Of a DNA stretch of 64,000 nucleotides, positions 8,720 to 16,735 are shown in pieces. The stretch comes from Streptomyces asiaticus (GTDB taxonomy: Bacteria > Actinomycetota > Actinomycetes > Streptomycetales > Streptomycetaceae). The position numbers were made by a program, and so were the translations under genes. The stretch is from contig NZ_JAGSHX010000006.1 of NCBI RefSeq assembly GCF_018138715.1, positions 6,200,001-6,264,000 on the forward strand, written 5' to 3'. Numbering within the stretch: the stretch's first letter is position 1; every line of letters begins with the position of its first letter. Under the pieces are notes generated by a model. The model searched no databases and was not told the origin of the DNA. It worked only from the letters and a program-made list of their open reading frames with translations.

Positions 8720-9394
8720 ATGTCCCGTACCCTGCCCCGTTCCACGGCCGCGAAGCGGCGCGGTGTCGTGCTCGCCGTGGCGGCCGGCGCCCTGGCGCTG
8801 GGGGCCACGGCCCCCGCCTCGGCCTCGGCGTCCCCGTCCTCCTCGGCGTCGGCTGCCGCCGCCAAGGCGAAGACGAAGATAGCGGTCGGTGACACGGTCC
8901 GCTGCCGGACCGTCCACGGCGTCAAGCCCGCCAAGCCCGCCAAGCCGGTCAAACTGTCCGAGGCGGGCAAGGTGTCCGTGGCGATCAAGCTGACCGAGGC
9001 GGGCAAGGCGACCGCGGGCGAGCGGGCCGAGGCGGGCAAGACAGCCGCCATGAAGTTGCCCGCGGCGTCGAAGGGCCGCTCCCACGGGCGCGACGACATC
9101 TGCGCCATCCCCGCCTTCCCGACCCATCCCGGGAAGACCTGCAAGGTCGTGGTGATCAAGCGCGGCTCCGGGAAGACGGACTCCGTCCCCGCGCTCCCCG
9201 CGAAGCCGGGCAAGCACACCACGCCCACCACGCCCGCCAAGCCCGGTAAGCCGATGCCCACCAAGCCCGGTAAGCCGGGCAAGCCGGGCAAGATCTGCGT
9301 GATCGTCCTGGCCAAGGACGGGCACTGGGCCACCAAGTCGTCCGCGGACGCGAAGACCACGGCGGTCGAGGCGACCCGCGCGACCCGCTCCTGA
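8720..9394 (+). CDS. Secreted Lys/Pro/Gly-rich protein, unknown function
   Basis: A 224-residue protein with a clear signal peptide (basic MSRTLPRSTAAKRRG, then a hydrophobic stretch ending near ASASA). The mature part is very rich in Lys, Ala, Pro and Gly with repeats such as KPAKPAKP and KPGKPGKPGK, and has four cysteines (RCRT, DICAI, KTCKV, KICVI) that could form two disulfides. The ATG at 8720 follows GAAGGAGAG by about 10 bases; an in-frame GTG at 8714 is closer to it. It diverges from the two-component operon across the palindrome at 8570-8633, so it may be a target of that system. I do not recognise a domain. Confidence 0.75.
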   Translation: MSRTLPRSTAAKRRGVVLAVAAGALALGATAPASASASPSSSASAAAAKAKTKIAVGDTVRCRTVHGVKPAKPAKPVKLSEAGKVSVAIKLTEAGKATAGERAEAGKTAAMKLPAASKGRSHGRDDICAIPAFPTHPGKTCKVVVIKRGSGKTDSVPALPAKPGKHTTPTTPAKPGKPMPTKPGKPGKPGKICVIVLAKDGHWATKSSADAKTTAVEATRATRS

Positions 9395-9427
9395 CCCACC
9401 GGCCGGCCACGTGGGGGGGCGGCCGTC

Positions 9428-9463
9428 AAAAGGCCCGGCGCGTACGGCGCGCCGGGCCCTTTC
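9428..9463 (+). terminator. Hairpin terminator after the secreted protein gene
   Basis: A GC-rich stem (AAAGGCCCGGCGCG paired with CGCGCCGGGCCCTTT, one bulged C) follows the stop codon by about 30 bp. The A-rich and T-rich ends could serve either strand. Confidence 0.75.
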
Positions 9464-9525
9464 GCGCGTTGTGAGACCGTGTCAGCGCCCGGGAAGCGTA
9501 CGACGAGCGAAGGCGTTCACACGGC

Positions 9526-10197
9526 ATGTCGATCATTCACAAGACCACGATGAGCCCGACCAAGTTGGAACTCCTCACCCCGTGGCTGCCCCAGCAGCCG
9601 TGGTACGCCGCCGCGCGGCGCCCGCCGGAGCTGTCCAGGGTCGGCGGTTTCCGGCTCGACGACCCGGAGGGCGAGGTGGGGATCGAGTTCATGGTGGTCC
9701 GGGACGACGCCGGTGACCAGCCCGCCTGGTACCACGTACCGATGACGTACCGCGCGGCGCCGCTCGACGGAGCCGAGCGGGCCCTCATCGGCACGACCGA
9801 GCACGGGGTGCTGGGGCAGCGGTGGATCTACGACGGGCCGTATGACCCGGTGCTGGTGACCCAGTTGATCGCGCTCCTCCAGGGCCGTGCCGAACCGCAG
9901 GCGCAGAGCGAATCCCACACCCCGGACCCCTCCGTCACCGCCGAGGTGACCGGATCCGGGTTCGACGTCCCGGCCGGGGCCGCGGGGGCTCCGGCCGTCG
10001 CGAACGGCCCGGACGGCACCCGTCTGCTGCTGGGCGACGGGGGTCCCGCCCTCCAGGTGACGCGCGTGCTGCGTCCGGAGTCCGGTACGGAGTCCACCGG
10101 GGCCCGGGGCCATGTCAGCGCGGGCTGGCGGCTGCCGGAGGGCGGCGAGGCCCGCGGCCGGTACGTCGTGCTGTACGACGGCGACACGGCGTCCTGA
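9526..10197 (+). CDS. Maltokinase N-terminal cap-like protein
   Basis: A 223-residue cytoplasmic protein beginning MSIIHKTTMSPTKLELL, with GGFRLDDPEGEVGIEFMVV, AWYHVPMTYRAAPLDGAERALIGTTEHGVLG and YDPVLVTQL. This pattern matches the Streptomyces family that resembles the N-terminal cap of maltokinases, often labelled 1,4-alpha-glucan branching-related in databases. The kinase catalytic domain is absent, so enzymatic activity is not implied. Residues from about 125 on are poorly conserved linker-like sequence. It appears monocistronic, with a terminator before it and a promoter-sized gap after it. Confidence 0.7.
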   Translation: MSIIHKTTMSPTKLELLTPWLPQQPWYAAARRPPELSRVGGFRLDDPEGEVGIEFMVVRDDAGDQPAWYHVPMTYRAAPLDGAERALIGTTEHGVLGQRWIYDGPYDPVLVTQLIALLQGRAEPQAQSESHTPDPSVTAEVTGSGFDVPAGAAGAPAVANGPDGTRLLLGDGGPALQVTRVLRPESGTESTGARGHVSAGWRLPEGGEARGRYVVLYDGDTAS

Positions 10198-10372
10198 CAC
10201 CTCGAACACCCCTCACCGGGCTGATAGGTCCAATGAATTGACGCCATGAAGGCGAAGTGAGGCGATTCCGTGCGCACTGTATTGACGTGTTCTGCTCATA
10301 GATCCTACCTTTCCCGGGGCCACCACTCCACGAGTTCCAGCAGGGTTCCAGCAAGGTTCCGCAGGGAGGGAC

Positions 10373-13051
10373 ATGTCGGAGTACGTACGCTCACGCATCC
10401 GGACCGTCCGCGAGGCCCGTAAGGCGGCCCCGAGAGCCGCCGTCGCCGCCGCCGTCTTAGCCACTCTCGCCACCCTCGGCGCCGCCTTCGGCGGCACCGC
10501 CGACGCCGTCGCGCGCGGGCCCCGCCTCACCGCCGATGTCTATGTCGCGCCCAACGGCGACGACCGCGCGCCCGGCACCCGCACCGCCCCCGTCCGCACC
10601 CCCGAGCGCGCCCGGGACCTCGTACGGAAGCGCGTCCCGCACCAAAGCGCCGACCTTACGGTGCACCTCGCGCCGGGCACGTACCGCCTCGACCGCCCGC
10701 TCGTCCTCGACTCCCGTGACTCCGGGGGCAATGGCCACCGCGTCATCTGGCAGGGCAGCAGGGGCACCGTGTTCAGCGGTGGGCGGGCGGTCCGGGGCTG
10801 GCGGCCGGTCAAGGGCGGCGCCGGGCTGTGGTCGGCGCCCGCGCCCGCCGGGCTGGACAACACCCGGCAGCTGTATGTGAACGGCGTCCGCGCCCAGCGG
10901 GCGCGCGGGCCGATCCCGGTCACCCTCACCGCCACCGCCACCGGTTACACCGCGTCCGCCGACACCCTCGCCCGCTGGCGCAACCCGTCGGACATCGAGT
11001 TCGTCTACCCCAGCGGTGAGGCGCTGTGGAACATCCGGCAGTACGGACTCGGCCCGTGGACCGAACCGCGCTGCCCCATCGGCTCGATGACCGGCACCAC
11101 CGTCACCATGGCCCAGCCGTGCTGGGACAACTCCACCAGGCGCGTGGAGTTCCCCGACATCCCCGGCCGCAGCATCAACATGGTCGGCCCCGCCAAGCTC
11201 ACCGGCGGCGCGCTGCCCGGCTATGTCGAGAACGCCTTCGAGGTCCTGGACCAGCCCGGGGAGTGGTACCTCGACCGGCACACCCACACCGTCTACTACC
11301 GCCCGCGCTCCGGCGAGAACCCGCGCACCGCCGACGTGGAGGCGCCGGTCCTGGAGAAGCTGGTCGACGGGCGGGGCACCGGGCGCGCGCCGCTGCACGA
11401 CATCGCCCTGCGCGGGATCGAGTTCTCGTACGCCACCTGGCTCACCCCCTCCTCACCCGAGGGCTTCTCCGAGGTGCAGGCGGGCTATACGGTGACCGGC
11501 CCGGAGGGCTGGAAGACCCAGGGGCTGTGCGAGTACACCCCGGGCGGTACCTGCCCGTACGCCTCCTGGACCAAGATGCCCGGCAACGTGGCCATCAGCC
11601 ACGGCCGTGACATCGAGTTCTCCGACGACTCCTTCACCCACCTCGGCGCCGCCGGGCTCGAACTCGGCACGGGGACGAAGAACGCGACCGTACGCGGCAA
11701 TGTCTTCACCGACATCTCCGGCAACGGCATGGAGATCGGCGGGGTGGACGCCCCACAGCCGGGCAGCGACGCCGACCTCACCCGCGCGGTGTCGGTGACG
11801 AACAACCACCTCTACGCGCTGCCCCGCGAGTACCACGGCGGCGTCGCCATCCTCAACGGCTACACCCGCGACAACACCATCGCCCACAACCAGATCGACC
11901 ACGTCGCCTACTCGGCGATCTCGATGGGCTGGGGCGGCTGGCCCGACAAGATCGGCAAACCGGCCACCGCCAATGTCTCCCGCGACAACCGGGTGGCCGA
12001 CAACCTCATCTTCGACTACATGCAGGCGCTCGACGACGGCGCCGGCGTCTACACCCAGGGCCTCACCGGAAGCTCCCTCGACAACGGCGAGAAGATCACC
12101 GGCAATGTCATCCACGACGGGTGGGGGCTGGGCCGGACCGTCTACACCGACAACGGCTGCACCTACGTGACGGTCGAGGGCAACGTCCTCTACGGCGCTC
12201 AGGCCAACGTCCTCAGCGCCCACGTCGACTACCGCGACGACCTCGGCAACAACGACCCGACCCGCATCGTCGGCAACTACTGGGAGCAGGGCGACCCCGA
12301 CAGGAACGACAAGGGCGTGGTGACCAGCGGCAACCACATCCTGGCCGACCCGTCCGAGGCACCGGCCGACATCGTGGCCGGAGCCGGTCTCGAACCCCGC
12401 TACCGGGGGCTGCTCGGCCGCACGTTCGCCGCCGACTCCGTGCCCGAAGCACCCACCCGGGTGGGCGACTTCGCGGCGGACGGCTCGGTGTACGTCACCT
12501 GGAACCCGTCGTACGTCGAGGGCGGCGACCCCGTCACGTCGTACACGGTGACCGCTTCGGGCGGTTCGCGGTCCGTCTCCACCACCATCCGGGCCGCCGA
12601 CTTCAAGCGCACCGCCTACGCGATCGTCCGCGGGCTCGACGACGGGACCCCGTACACGGTCACCGTCACCGCCCGCAACAAGGCCGGTGTGAGCGAGGTG
12701 TCCCTCCCCGCGGCCCCCGTGACCCCCACCGCCGACGGCCCCGGCGCCCTGCCCGGCGCCCCCACCGGGGTCAAGGCCAACGCCGATGCCACGGCCGCGA
12801 CGGTGTCCTGGACGCCGCCCAAGGCCACGGGGGACACCCCGGTCATCGGCTACCGGATCACCGGCTCGGACGGCCGCGTGACCACTGTGACCGGCCGCGA
12901 CGTCCTGGCCTCCCAGCCCAGGGCCAAGGGGATGCTGCGGGTGATCGGCAACCTGCGCCCGGCCACCGCGTACACCTTCTCGATCGCGGCCCTGACCGCC
13001 ACGGGCACCGGCCCGTCGGTGAATGTGTCCGTCACGACTGCGAATGGTTAA
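10373..13051 (+). CDS. Secreted right-handed beta-helix protein with two FN3 domains
   Basis: An 892-residue exported protein. A twin-basic N-terminus and hydrophobic segment (about residues 20-45) form a long signal peptide. A region beginning DVYVAPNGDDRAPGTRTAPVRTPERA is the usual entry of parallel beta-helix carbohydrate enzymes. Repeated short strands such as NNHLYALP, HNQIDHVAYSAI, DNLIFDYM and GNVIHDG make up the right-handed helix to about residue 680. Two fibronectin type III domains (about 695-785 and 795-890) follow. The fold suggests a polysaccharide-active glycosidase or lyase, with the FN3 units as spacers. The exact enzyme class cannot be assigned from the sequence. The ATG at 10373 has GGGAGGG immediately upstream. 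Confidence 0.82.
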   Translation: MSEYVRSRIRTVREARKAAPRAAVAAAVLATLATLGAAFGGTADAVARGPRLTADVYVAPNGDDRAPGTRTAPVRTPERARDLVRKRVPHQSADLTVHLAPGTYRLDRPLVLDSRDSGGNGHRVIWQGSRGTVFSGGRAVRGWRPVKGGAGLWSAPAPAGLDNTRQLYVNGVRAQRARGPIPVTLTATATGYTASADTLARWRNPSDIEFVYPSGEALWNIRQYGLGPWTEPRCPIGSMTGTTVTMAQPCWDNSTRRVEFPDIPGRSINMVGPAKLTGGALPGYVENAFEVLDQPGEWYLDRHTHTVYYRPRSGENPRTADVEAPVLEKLVDGRGTGRAPLHDIALRGIEFSYATWLTPSSPEGFSEVQAGYTVTGPEGWKTQGLCEYTPGGTCPYASWTKMPGNVAISHGRDIEFSDDSFTHLGAAGLELGTGTKNATVRGNVFTDISGNGMEIGGVDAPQPGSDADLTRAVSVTNNHLYALPREYHGGVAILNGYTRDNTIAHNQIDHVAYSAISMGWGGWPDKIGKPATANVSRDNRVADNLIFDYMQALDDGAGVYTQGLTGSSLDNGEKITGNVIHDGWGLGRTVYTDNGCTYVTVEGNVLYGAQANVLSAHVDYRDDLGNNDPTRIVGNYWEQGDPDRNDKGVVTSGNHILADPSEAPADIVAGAGLEPRYRGLLGRTFAADSVPEAPTRVGDFAADGSVYVTWNPSYVEGGDPVTSYTVTASGGSRSVSTTIRAADFKRTAYAIVRGLDDGTPYTVTVTARNKAGVSEVSLPAAPVTPTADGPGALPGAPTGVKANADATAATVSWTPPKATGDTPVIGYRITGSDGRVTTVTGRDVLASQPRAKGMLRVIGNLRPATAYTFSIAALTATGTGPSVNVSVTTANG

Positions 13052-13171
13052 GGGGCGAAAGCTCAAATCCTGCTCTGAAACAGCACTCATCGGGGTTCAT
13101 CACCGTTCGAAAAGACAAAACTGACGGTAGGTGAGCAGTTCGGATGGAAACGGATGGACGGGGGCATTCCG

Positions 13172-13933
13172 ATGTGTGCCATGAGCAGACGCCTGGACCT
13201 CTATGACATCGCCTATCTGGTGGGCGGGCGGCCGTGGGTGATCCAGACCCTCCTGATAGCGCTCCAGGAGCGGGATGCGATCACCCTCCGGCGCTCCCGG
13301 ATCCGCGCCACGGTGGGGGAGGGGGCCGGGCATCCGGGGGCCGAGCGCCCGGGGGCCGAGTACTCGGGGGCCGAACGTCCCGGTGCCGGGCACCCGGGGG
13401 CCGAGCGTCCGGGGGCCGAGCACCCGGTCGAGCGCGCGCTCATCGCGCTGTGCCCGCGCTCGAAGCCGGTGGACCGTGTGGTCCCCGCGCTGCTCGACGG
13501 ACCTGAGCTGGCGGAGATCCGGCGCCGGCTCACCGACGAGCGCCTGCTCACCCGTCTCCGGGGCCGCCCCACTCGCATGGGCAGGCGCCGCGTGGAAGCG
13601 GCGGTCCGGGAGGGGGCGCTGCCCTCGTACGTCTTCTACGGCCCCGTCGTCGTCCCGGAACCGGCCCGACGCAGGGCCGTCAGCGACGCGATACCCATCC
13701 CGACCGGCGACCCGGCCTACTGGGACCGGGACCTCCTCATCGCCTACGACCCCGAGTACGTGGACCAGGAGTCCTTCTACACCGCGCACGGGTGGGGCGA
13801 CGACCGTGGCGGAAGCCATGGCGGCGACCAGGGGGCCCATGGCGGCGACTACGGCGGGAGCCACGCCGGCGACTATGGCGGCGGCCACCACTCCTGCGGT
13901 GGCGGCGGAGGCGGTGGCGGCGGCAGCGACTAG
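13172..13933 (+). CDS. TIGR04222-like protein with Gly-rich tail
   Basis: About 253 residues. The N-terminal part LDLYDIAYLVGGRPWVIQTLLIALQERDAITL and the later PSYVFYGP segment match the uncharacterised actinobacterial TIGR04222 family, whose members usually end in a poly-Gly tail, as here. Between them sit tandem GAERPGAEYSGAERP-type repeats of 15-bp units (about 13331-13425). The C-terminus has HGGD repeats and runs of Gly and one Cys. The ATG at 13172 follows GGGGG; an in-frame ATG at 13154 is an alternative. The function is unknown. Confidence 0.68.
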   Translation: MCAMSRRLDLYDIAYLVGGRPWVIQTLLIALQERDAITLRRSRIRATVGEGAGHPGAERPGAEYSGAERPGAGHPGAERPGAEHPVERALIALCPRSKPVDRVVPALLDGPELAEIRRRLTDERLLTRLRGRPTRMGRRRVEAAVREGALPSYVFYGPVVVPEPARRRAVSDAIPIPTGDPAYWDRDLLIAYDPEYVDQESFYTAHGWGDDRGGSHGGDQGAHGGDYGGSHAGDYGGGHHSCGGGGGGGGGSD

Positions 13934-14224
13934 GGGCTGTCCGCCGGAAGTGACGCCTGCGGCGAGCTGTTCCCCGCCCCTCCCCCAGCATCGATATGCG
14001 GCTCCGCCGCGTGGTGGGGCTCCGCCCCAACCCCCGCCCGGGCCGCAGGCGGCGCGGTGAGAGCCCGGGCCGGTGAGCTGATCGCGACGACGGTCGACTC
14101 GTCGGCCCCGGGGTCCAGGGGCGGAGCCCAGGCCAGCCGGCGGAGCCGCATAGCGATGCTGCGGGAAGGGACGGGGAGGCGAAAGATCGCCCCCAGCCGT
14201 CCGCAGGGGCGGCTGGGCTCGTCG
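13934..14224. repeat. Intergenic GC-rich inverted-repeat region
   Basis: No gene is seen. The segment holds a core CGATATGCGGCTCCGCC (about 13990-14007) and an inverted, slightly diverged copy near 14138-14158, with flanking CCCC/GGGG stretches. The same core recurs at about 15108-15126 and inverted at about 27967-27985. Such elements are widespread between Streptomyces genes and can form long hairpins. Here it separates convergent genes and may act as a bidirectional terminator. Confidence 0.6.
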
Positions 14225-14584
14225 TCAGGCGGTGGCCGCGTTCTCGTAGGGCGTGGGACAGCCATGCGTCGCGGTCACGGCCGTCAGCAGCACCACCGAG
14301 TCCTCCAGCGCCCGCAACCCGTGCCGTTCGTGCGGCAACTCCTGCACCTGGCCCGCGATGAGATCCAGCCGGTCACCGCCGCCGGTCAGCCGTACATGCC
14401 CGTGCAGCACCTGGAGACTGGCCGCCGGGGGAGCGTTGTGCTCGTCGAGCTCACAGCCGGAGACCATGGCGATCACGCTCTGCCGCAGCGGGCCGTCATG
14501 CAGGAACAGATGTGCGCTGCGCCCGTGCGGATCGGCCTTGGCCTGGTCCAGATGGTGGCGCGCGAGCGTGGTGAGGTCATCCAT
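14225..14584 (-). CDS. Small cupin-like protein
   Basis: A 119-residue cytoplasmic protein. HGHVRLTGGGDRLDLIAGQVQELPHERHGLRALEDSVVLLTA has the layout of a cupin second motif (GxxxxxPxxxxHxxxAxEDS). The initial region RSAHLFLHDGPLRQSVIAM fits the first strands. The ATG at 14584 is preceded by GAGGGGC; an upstream in-frame extension to 14638 lacks support. It is divergent from cutA. No substrate can be inferred. Confidence 0.7.
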   Translation of the reverse strand: MDDLTTLARHHLDQAKADPHGRSAHLFLHDGPLRQSVIAMVSGCELDEHNAPPAASLQVLHGHVRLTGGGDRLDLIAGQVQELPHERHGLRALEDSVVLLTAVTATHGCPTPYENAATA

Positions 14585-14734
14585 GAGTGCCCCTCGATCG
14601 GTCCGGTCTGATCGTCGGCGGGTTCCCTCAATCCTCACCGGCTAGCGTGGTGGGCGCCAGTTCACAGCCGCCCCGCGCAACCGCGCCGTGCAACCGCCCC
14701 GCGCAACCACCCCGTGGAGAGAGGTACCGCAGCA

Positions 14735-15058
14735 GTGGCCGACTACCTGACCGTACTGACCACCACCGACACCCCCGAGAAGGCCGAGGCGCTGGCCCGT
14801 GGGGCGATCGAGGCCCGGCTGGCGGCCTGTGCGCAGATCAGCCAGCCCGTGACATCCGTGTACCGGTGGGAGGGGGAGGTCGAGACGGCGGCCGAGTGGC
14901 AGGTGCTGTTCAAGACCACCGCCGCGCGCTACGACGAGCTGGAGGCGCATATCCGCGAGGCGCACGACTACGAGACCCCCGAGGTCATCGCGACGCCCAT
15001 CGTGAACGGCAGCGAGGACTACCTGGCGTGGGTGGTGTCGGAGACGACCATCGGCTGA
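14735..15058 (+). CDS. cutA: CutA1 divalent-cation tolerance-like protein
   Basis: A 107-residue protein covering the whole CutA1 fold: VLTTTDTPEKAEALARGAIEARLAACAQI, SVYRWEGEVETAAEWQVLFKT and a C-terminal YLAWVVSET. CutA1 proteins are very stable trimers; a role in copper tolerance was proposed in E. coli but is not firm. The GTG at 14735 follows GGAGAGAGG. It is monocistronic, with the divergent promoter region shared with the cupin gene. Confidence 0.92.
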   Translation: MADYLTVLTTTDTPEKAEALARGAIEARLAACAQISQPVTSVYRWEGEVETAAEWQVLFKTTAARYDELEAHIREAHDYETPEVIATPIVNGSEDYLAWVVSETTIG

Positions 15059-15060
15059 CC

Positions 15061-15369
15061 GGCTGACGGCGATCTTTCCCCGCCCCGCCCCGCCCCTTCC
15101 CGCAGCACCGATATGCGGCTCCGCCGCGTGGCAGGGGCTCCGCCCCTGGACTCCCGCCTTCCAGCCTCTCCAGGGGGCACCTCCCAGCGGTAGCTGGGGG
15201 AGTGTGAGGAGCGGGGTCTTGGGGTGGAGCCTCGCCTTCCAGCCCCTCCGGCGCTTGAGGAGCGGGGTCTGGGGCGGAGCCCCAGTTGAGGGAAGGGGCG
15301 GGTAGGGGAAAGCCCGCCGCAGGCGGCACGATCCGCCCGACACCCCTGGGCGAGAGCCGGGGCACCCGC
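15061..15369. repeat. Intergenic Streptomyces-type hairpin repeats
   Basis: There is no gene in this 309-bp gap between convergent cutA and the SanA-like gene. It contains the CGATATGCGGCTCCGCCGCG core (about 15109-15128), repeated AGCGGGGTCT blocks near 15209 and 15261, and several short hairpins such as CTGGGGCGGAGCCCCAG at 15269-15285. It probably serves as a bidirectional transcription end. Confidence 0.6.
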
Positions 15370-16104
15370 TCAACGCGCGCCCGCGCCCGAGCCCGCACCC
15401 GCACCCGCACCCGAGCCCGCGCCCCGCTCCGCCAGCGCCTCCTCGATCCCCCGCTCCCGCGGCCCCAGAAAACGCGGATCCGGCTCGAACGCCGCGTCCA
15501 GCGCCGCCTTGCCCGCCGCCACGACCTCCCGCGTGCCACCGAAGTACCAGGTCACATCGTGCGGCTCGTCGACCGCGACCCCGTACGCGTCGATCCCCGC
15601 CGCCCCGCACAGCGCCAGCGCCCGGCGGACATGGAACCCCTGGCTCACCAGCACCGCCTTGTGCACCCCGAAGACCCGCCGGGCCCGGGCGCAGGAGTCC
15701 CAGGTGTCGAACCCCGCGAAGTCGCTCACGATCCGCCGGTCCGGGACCCCGCGCTTGACGAGATACGCGCGCATCGCGTCCGGCTCGTCGTAGTCATGGC
15801 GGCTGTTGTCCCCCGTGACCAGCAGCGCATGGACCCTGCCGGCCTCGTAGAGCCGTACGGCGGCGTCCAGCCGGTGCGCCAGATACGGCGACGGCTCCCC
15901 GTTCCACAGCCCCGCCCCGAAGACCACCCCGACCGGGGCCGAGGGCACATCGGCGACCGTATGGATCCGGTCGTCCGTGCTCAGCCGCAGCCAGGTCGCG
16001 GGGAGCAGGGCCAGTACGCAGACGAGGACACCCCCCTGCACCAGCCGCCGCCACCCCCGCCGCGTCCGCGGCAACCGCAACCGCCCCCGAACCCACCTCA
16101 GCAT
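15370..16104 (-). CDS. SanA/YdcF-like DUF218 membrane protein
   Basis: A 244-residue protein with one N-terminal membrane helix (about residues 21-40) and a DUF218 domain: GVVFGAGLWNGEPSPYLAHRLDAAVRLYEAG, LLVTGDNSRHDYDEPDAMRAYLVKRGVP, and KAVLVSQGFHVRRAL. SanA-like proteins are linked to envelope barrier function in enterobacteria. The C-terminus is a Gly/Ala/Ser repeat tail. The ATG at 16104 has a strong GGGAGGGGGAG site; a GTG at 16125 is the alternative. Confidence 0.85.
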   Translation of the reverse strand: MLRWVRGRLRLPRTRRGWRRLVQGGVLVCVLALLPATWLRLSTDDRIHTVADVPSAPVGVVFGAGLWNGEPSPYLAHRLDAAVRLYEAGRVHALLVTGDNSRHDYDEPDAMRAYLVKRGVPDRRIVSDFAGFDTWDSCARARRVFGVHKAVLVSQGFHVRRALALCGAAGIDAYGVAVDEPHDVTWYFGGTREVVAAGKAALDAAFEPDPRFLGPRERGIEEALAERGAGSGAGAGAGSGAGAR

Positions 16105-16172
16105 CCGCTCCCCCTCCCGCCTCACCTATCAGCTCGCGCTGTGGGACGTCGAGGAGGGGAGCGGCGGTTGCC

Positions 16173-16259
16173 TCACCCGGCCCAGGTGACGCGTACCACG
16201 GCGATCAGCTGCTGGCTGGGCACCGGCAGGAAGTACAGCAGCCTCCACGCATCACTCAC
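16173..16259 (-). pseudogene. Remnant of a RelE/ParE-like toxin C-terminus
   Basis: Only 28 codons, starting at a GTG that overlaps the DUF6247-like stop as GTGA. The translation DAWRLLYFLPVPSQQLIAVV followed by RVTWAG resembles the last strands of RelE/ParE-like toxins, which normally are about 80-100 residues. The N-terminal three quarters are missing, so this looks like a deletion remnant of the antitoxin's former partner. The identification rests on a short match and is tentative. Confidence 0.4.
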
Positions 16260-16612
16260 GGACCGATCTCCTCGCCCGCAGTCCGCAGGATGCGGCCGAT
16301 CTCGCTCGCCGCCGCGCGAGCCTCTTCCGGGTCGGCCAGCGGATCCGCAGCCAGTTGCTCACAGGCGTGGAAGCGAGCGGCGCGTTGTGGCCAGCGTTCG
16401 ATGTTGACGACGGTTCCCCAATGTGCGGTGAAGGCTCTCAGCGGTCCCACGCTGCTGGTGCGCTGCGCGCTGGTTGCCGCACTCGCCAGATGTTCGTTCA
16501 GCTCTGGGAGGCGACTCGGAACGATCTGGGCGACTGCCGCCCGAAGCGCGTCCGGGGTCAGCGACGGCATGGGGATCAGCGGAGCGCTCGCCTCGGTCGG
16601 CTGACTGCTCAC
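16256..16612 (-). CDS. DUF6247-like small protein, possible orphan antitoxin
   Basis: A 118-residue acidic-helical protein beginning with GTG at 16612. The order is a Pro-rich start, LTPDALRAAVAQIVPSRLPELNEHL, a conserved-looking middle (LRAFTAHWGTVVNIERWP), and a helical end (DPEEARAAASEIGRILRTAGEEIGP). This pattern fits the actinobacterial DUF6247 family, whose genes are often followed by a small toxin-like gene. Here the follower is truncated. It diverges from the deaminase gene. Confidence 0.6.
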   Translation of the reverse strand: MSSQPTEASAPLIPMPSLTPDALRAAVAQIVPSRLPELNEHLASAATSAQRTSSVGPLRAFTAHWGTVVNIERWPQRAARFHACEQLAADPLADPEEARAAASEIGRILRTAGEEIGP

Positions 16613-16735
16613 GGTGGCCTCCTGTGCCCCTGAGTGCACTGCTGGCGACGCCGAGCCTATCGCTCGGTGCGGGGCTGCCGCCCGGATAGGGTGAGTGACC
16701 TCCCCGTCAGCGAAAACCAGCAGGTGATCCCCGTC

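Noticed and set aside
11453..13090. 545-codon minus-strand frame opposite the beta-helix gene
   Set aside because: The translation is a Val/Gly/Asp-rich antisense product without motifs, while the plus strand encodes a coherent secreted protein with FN3 domains.
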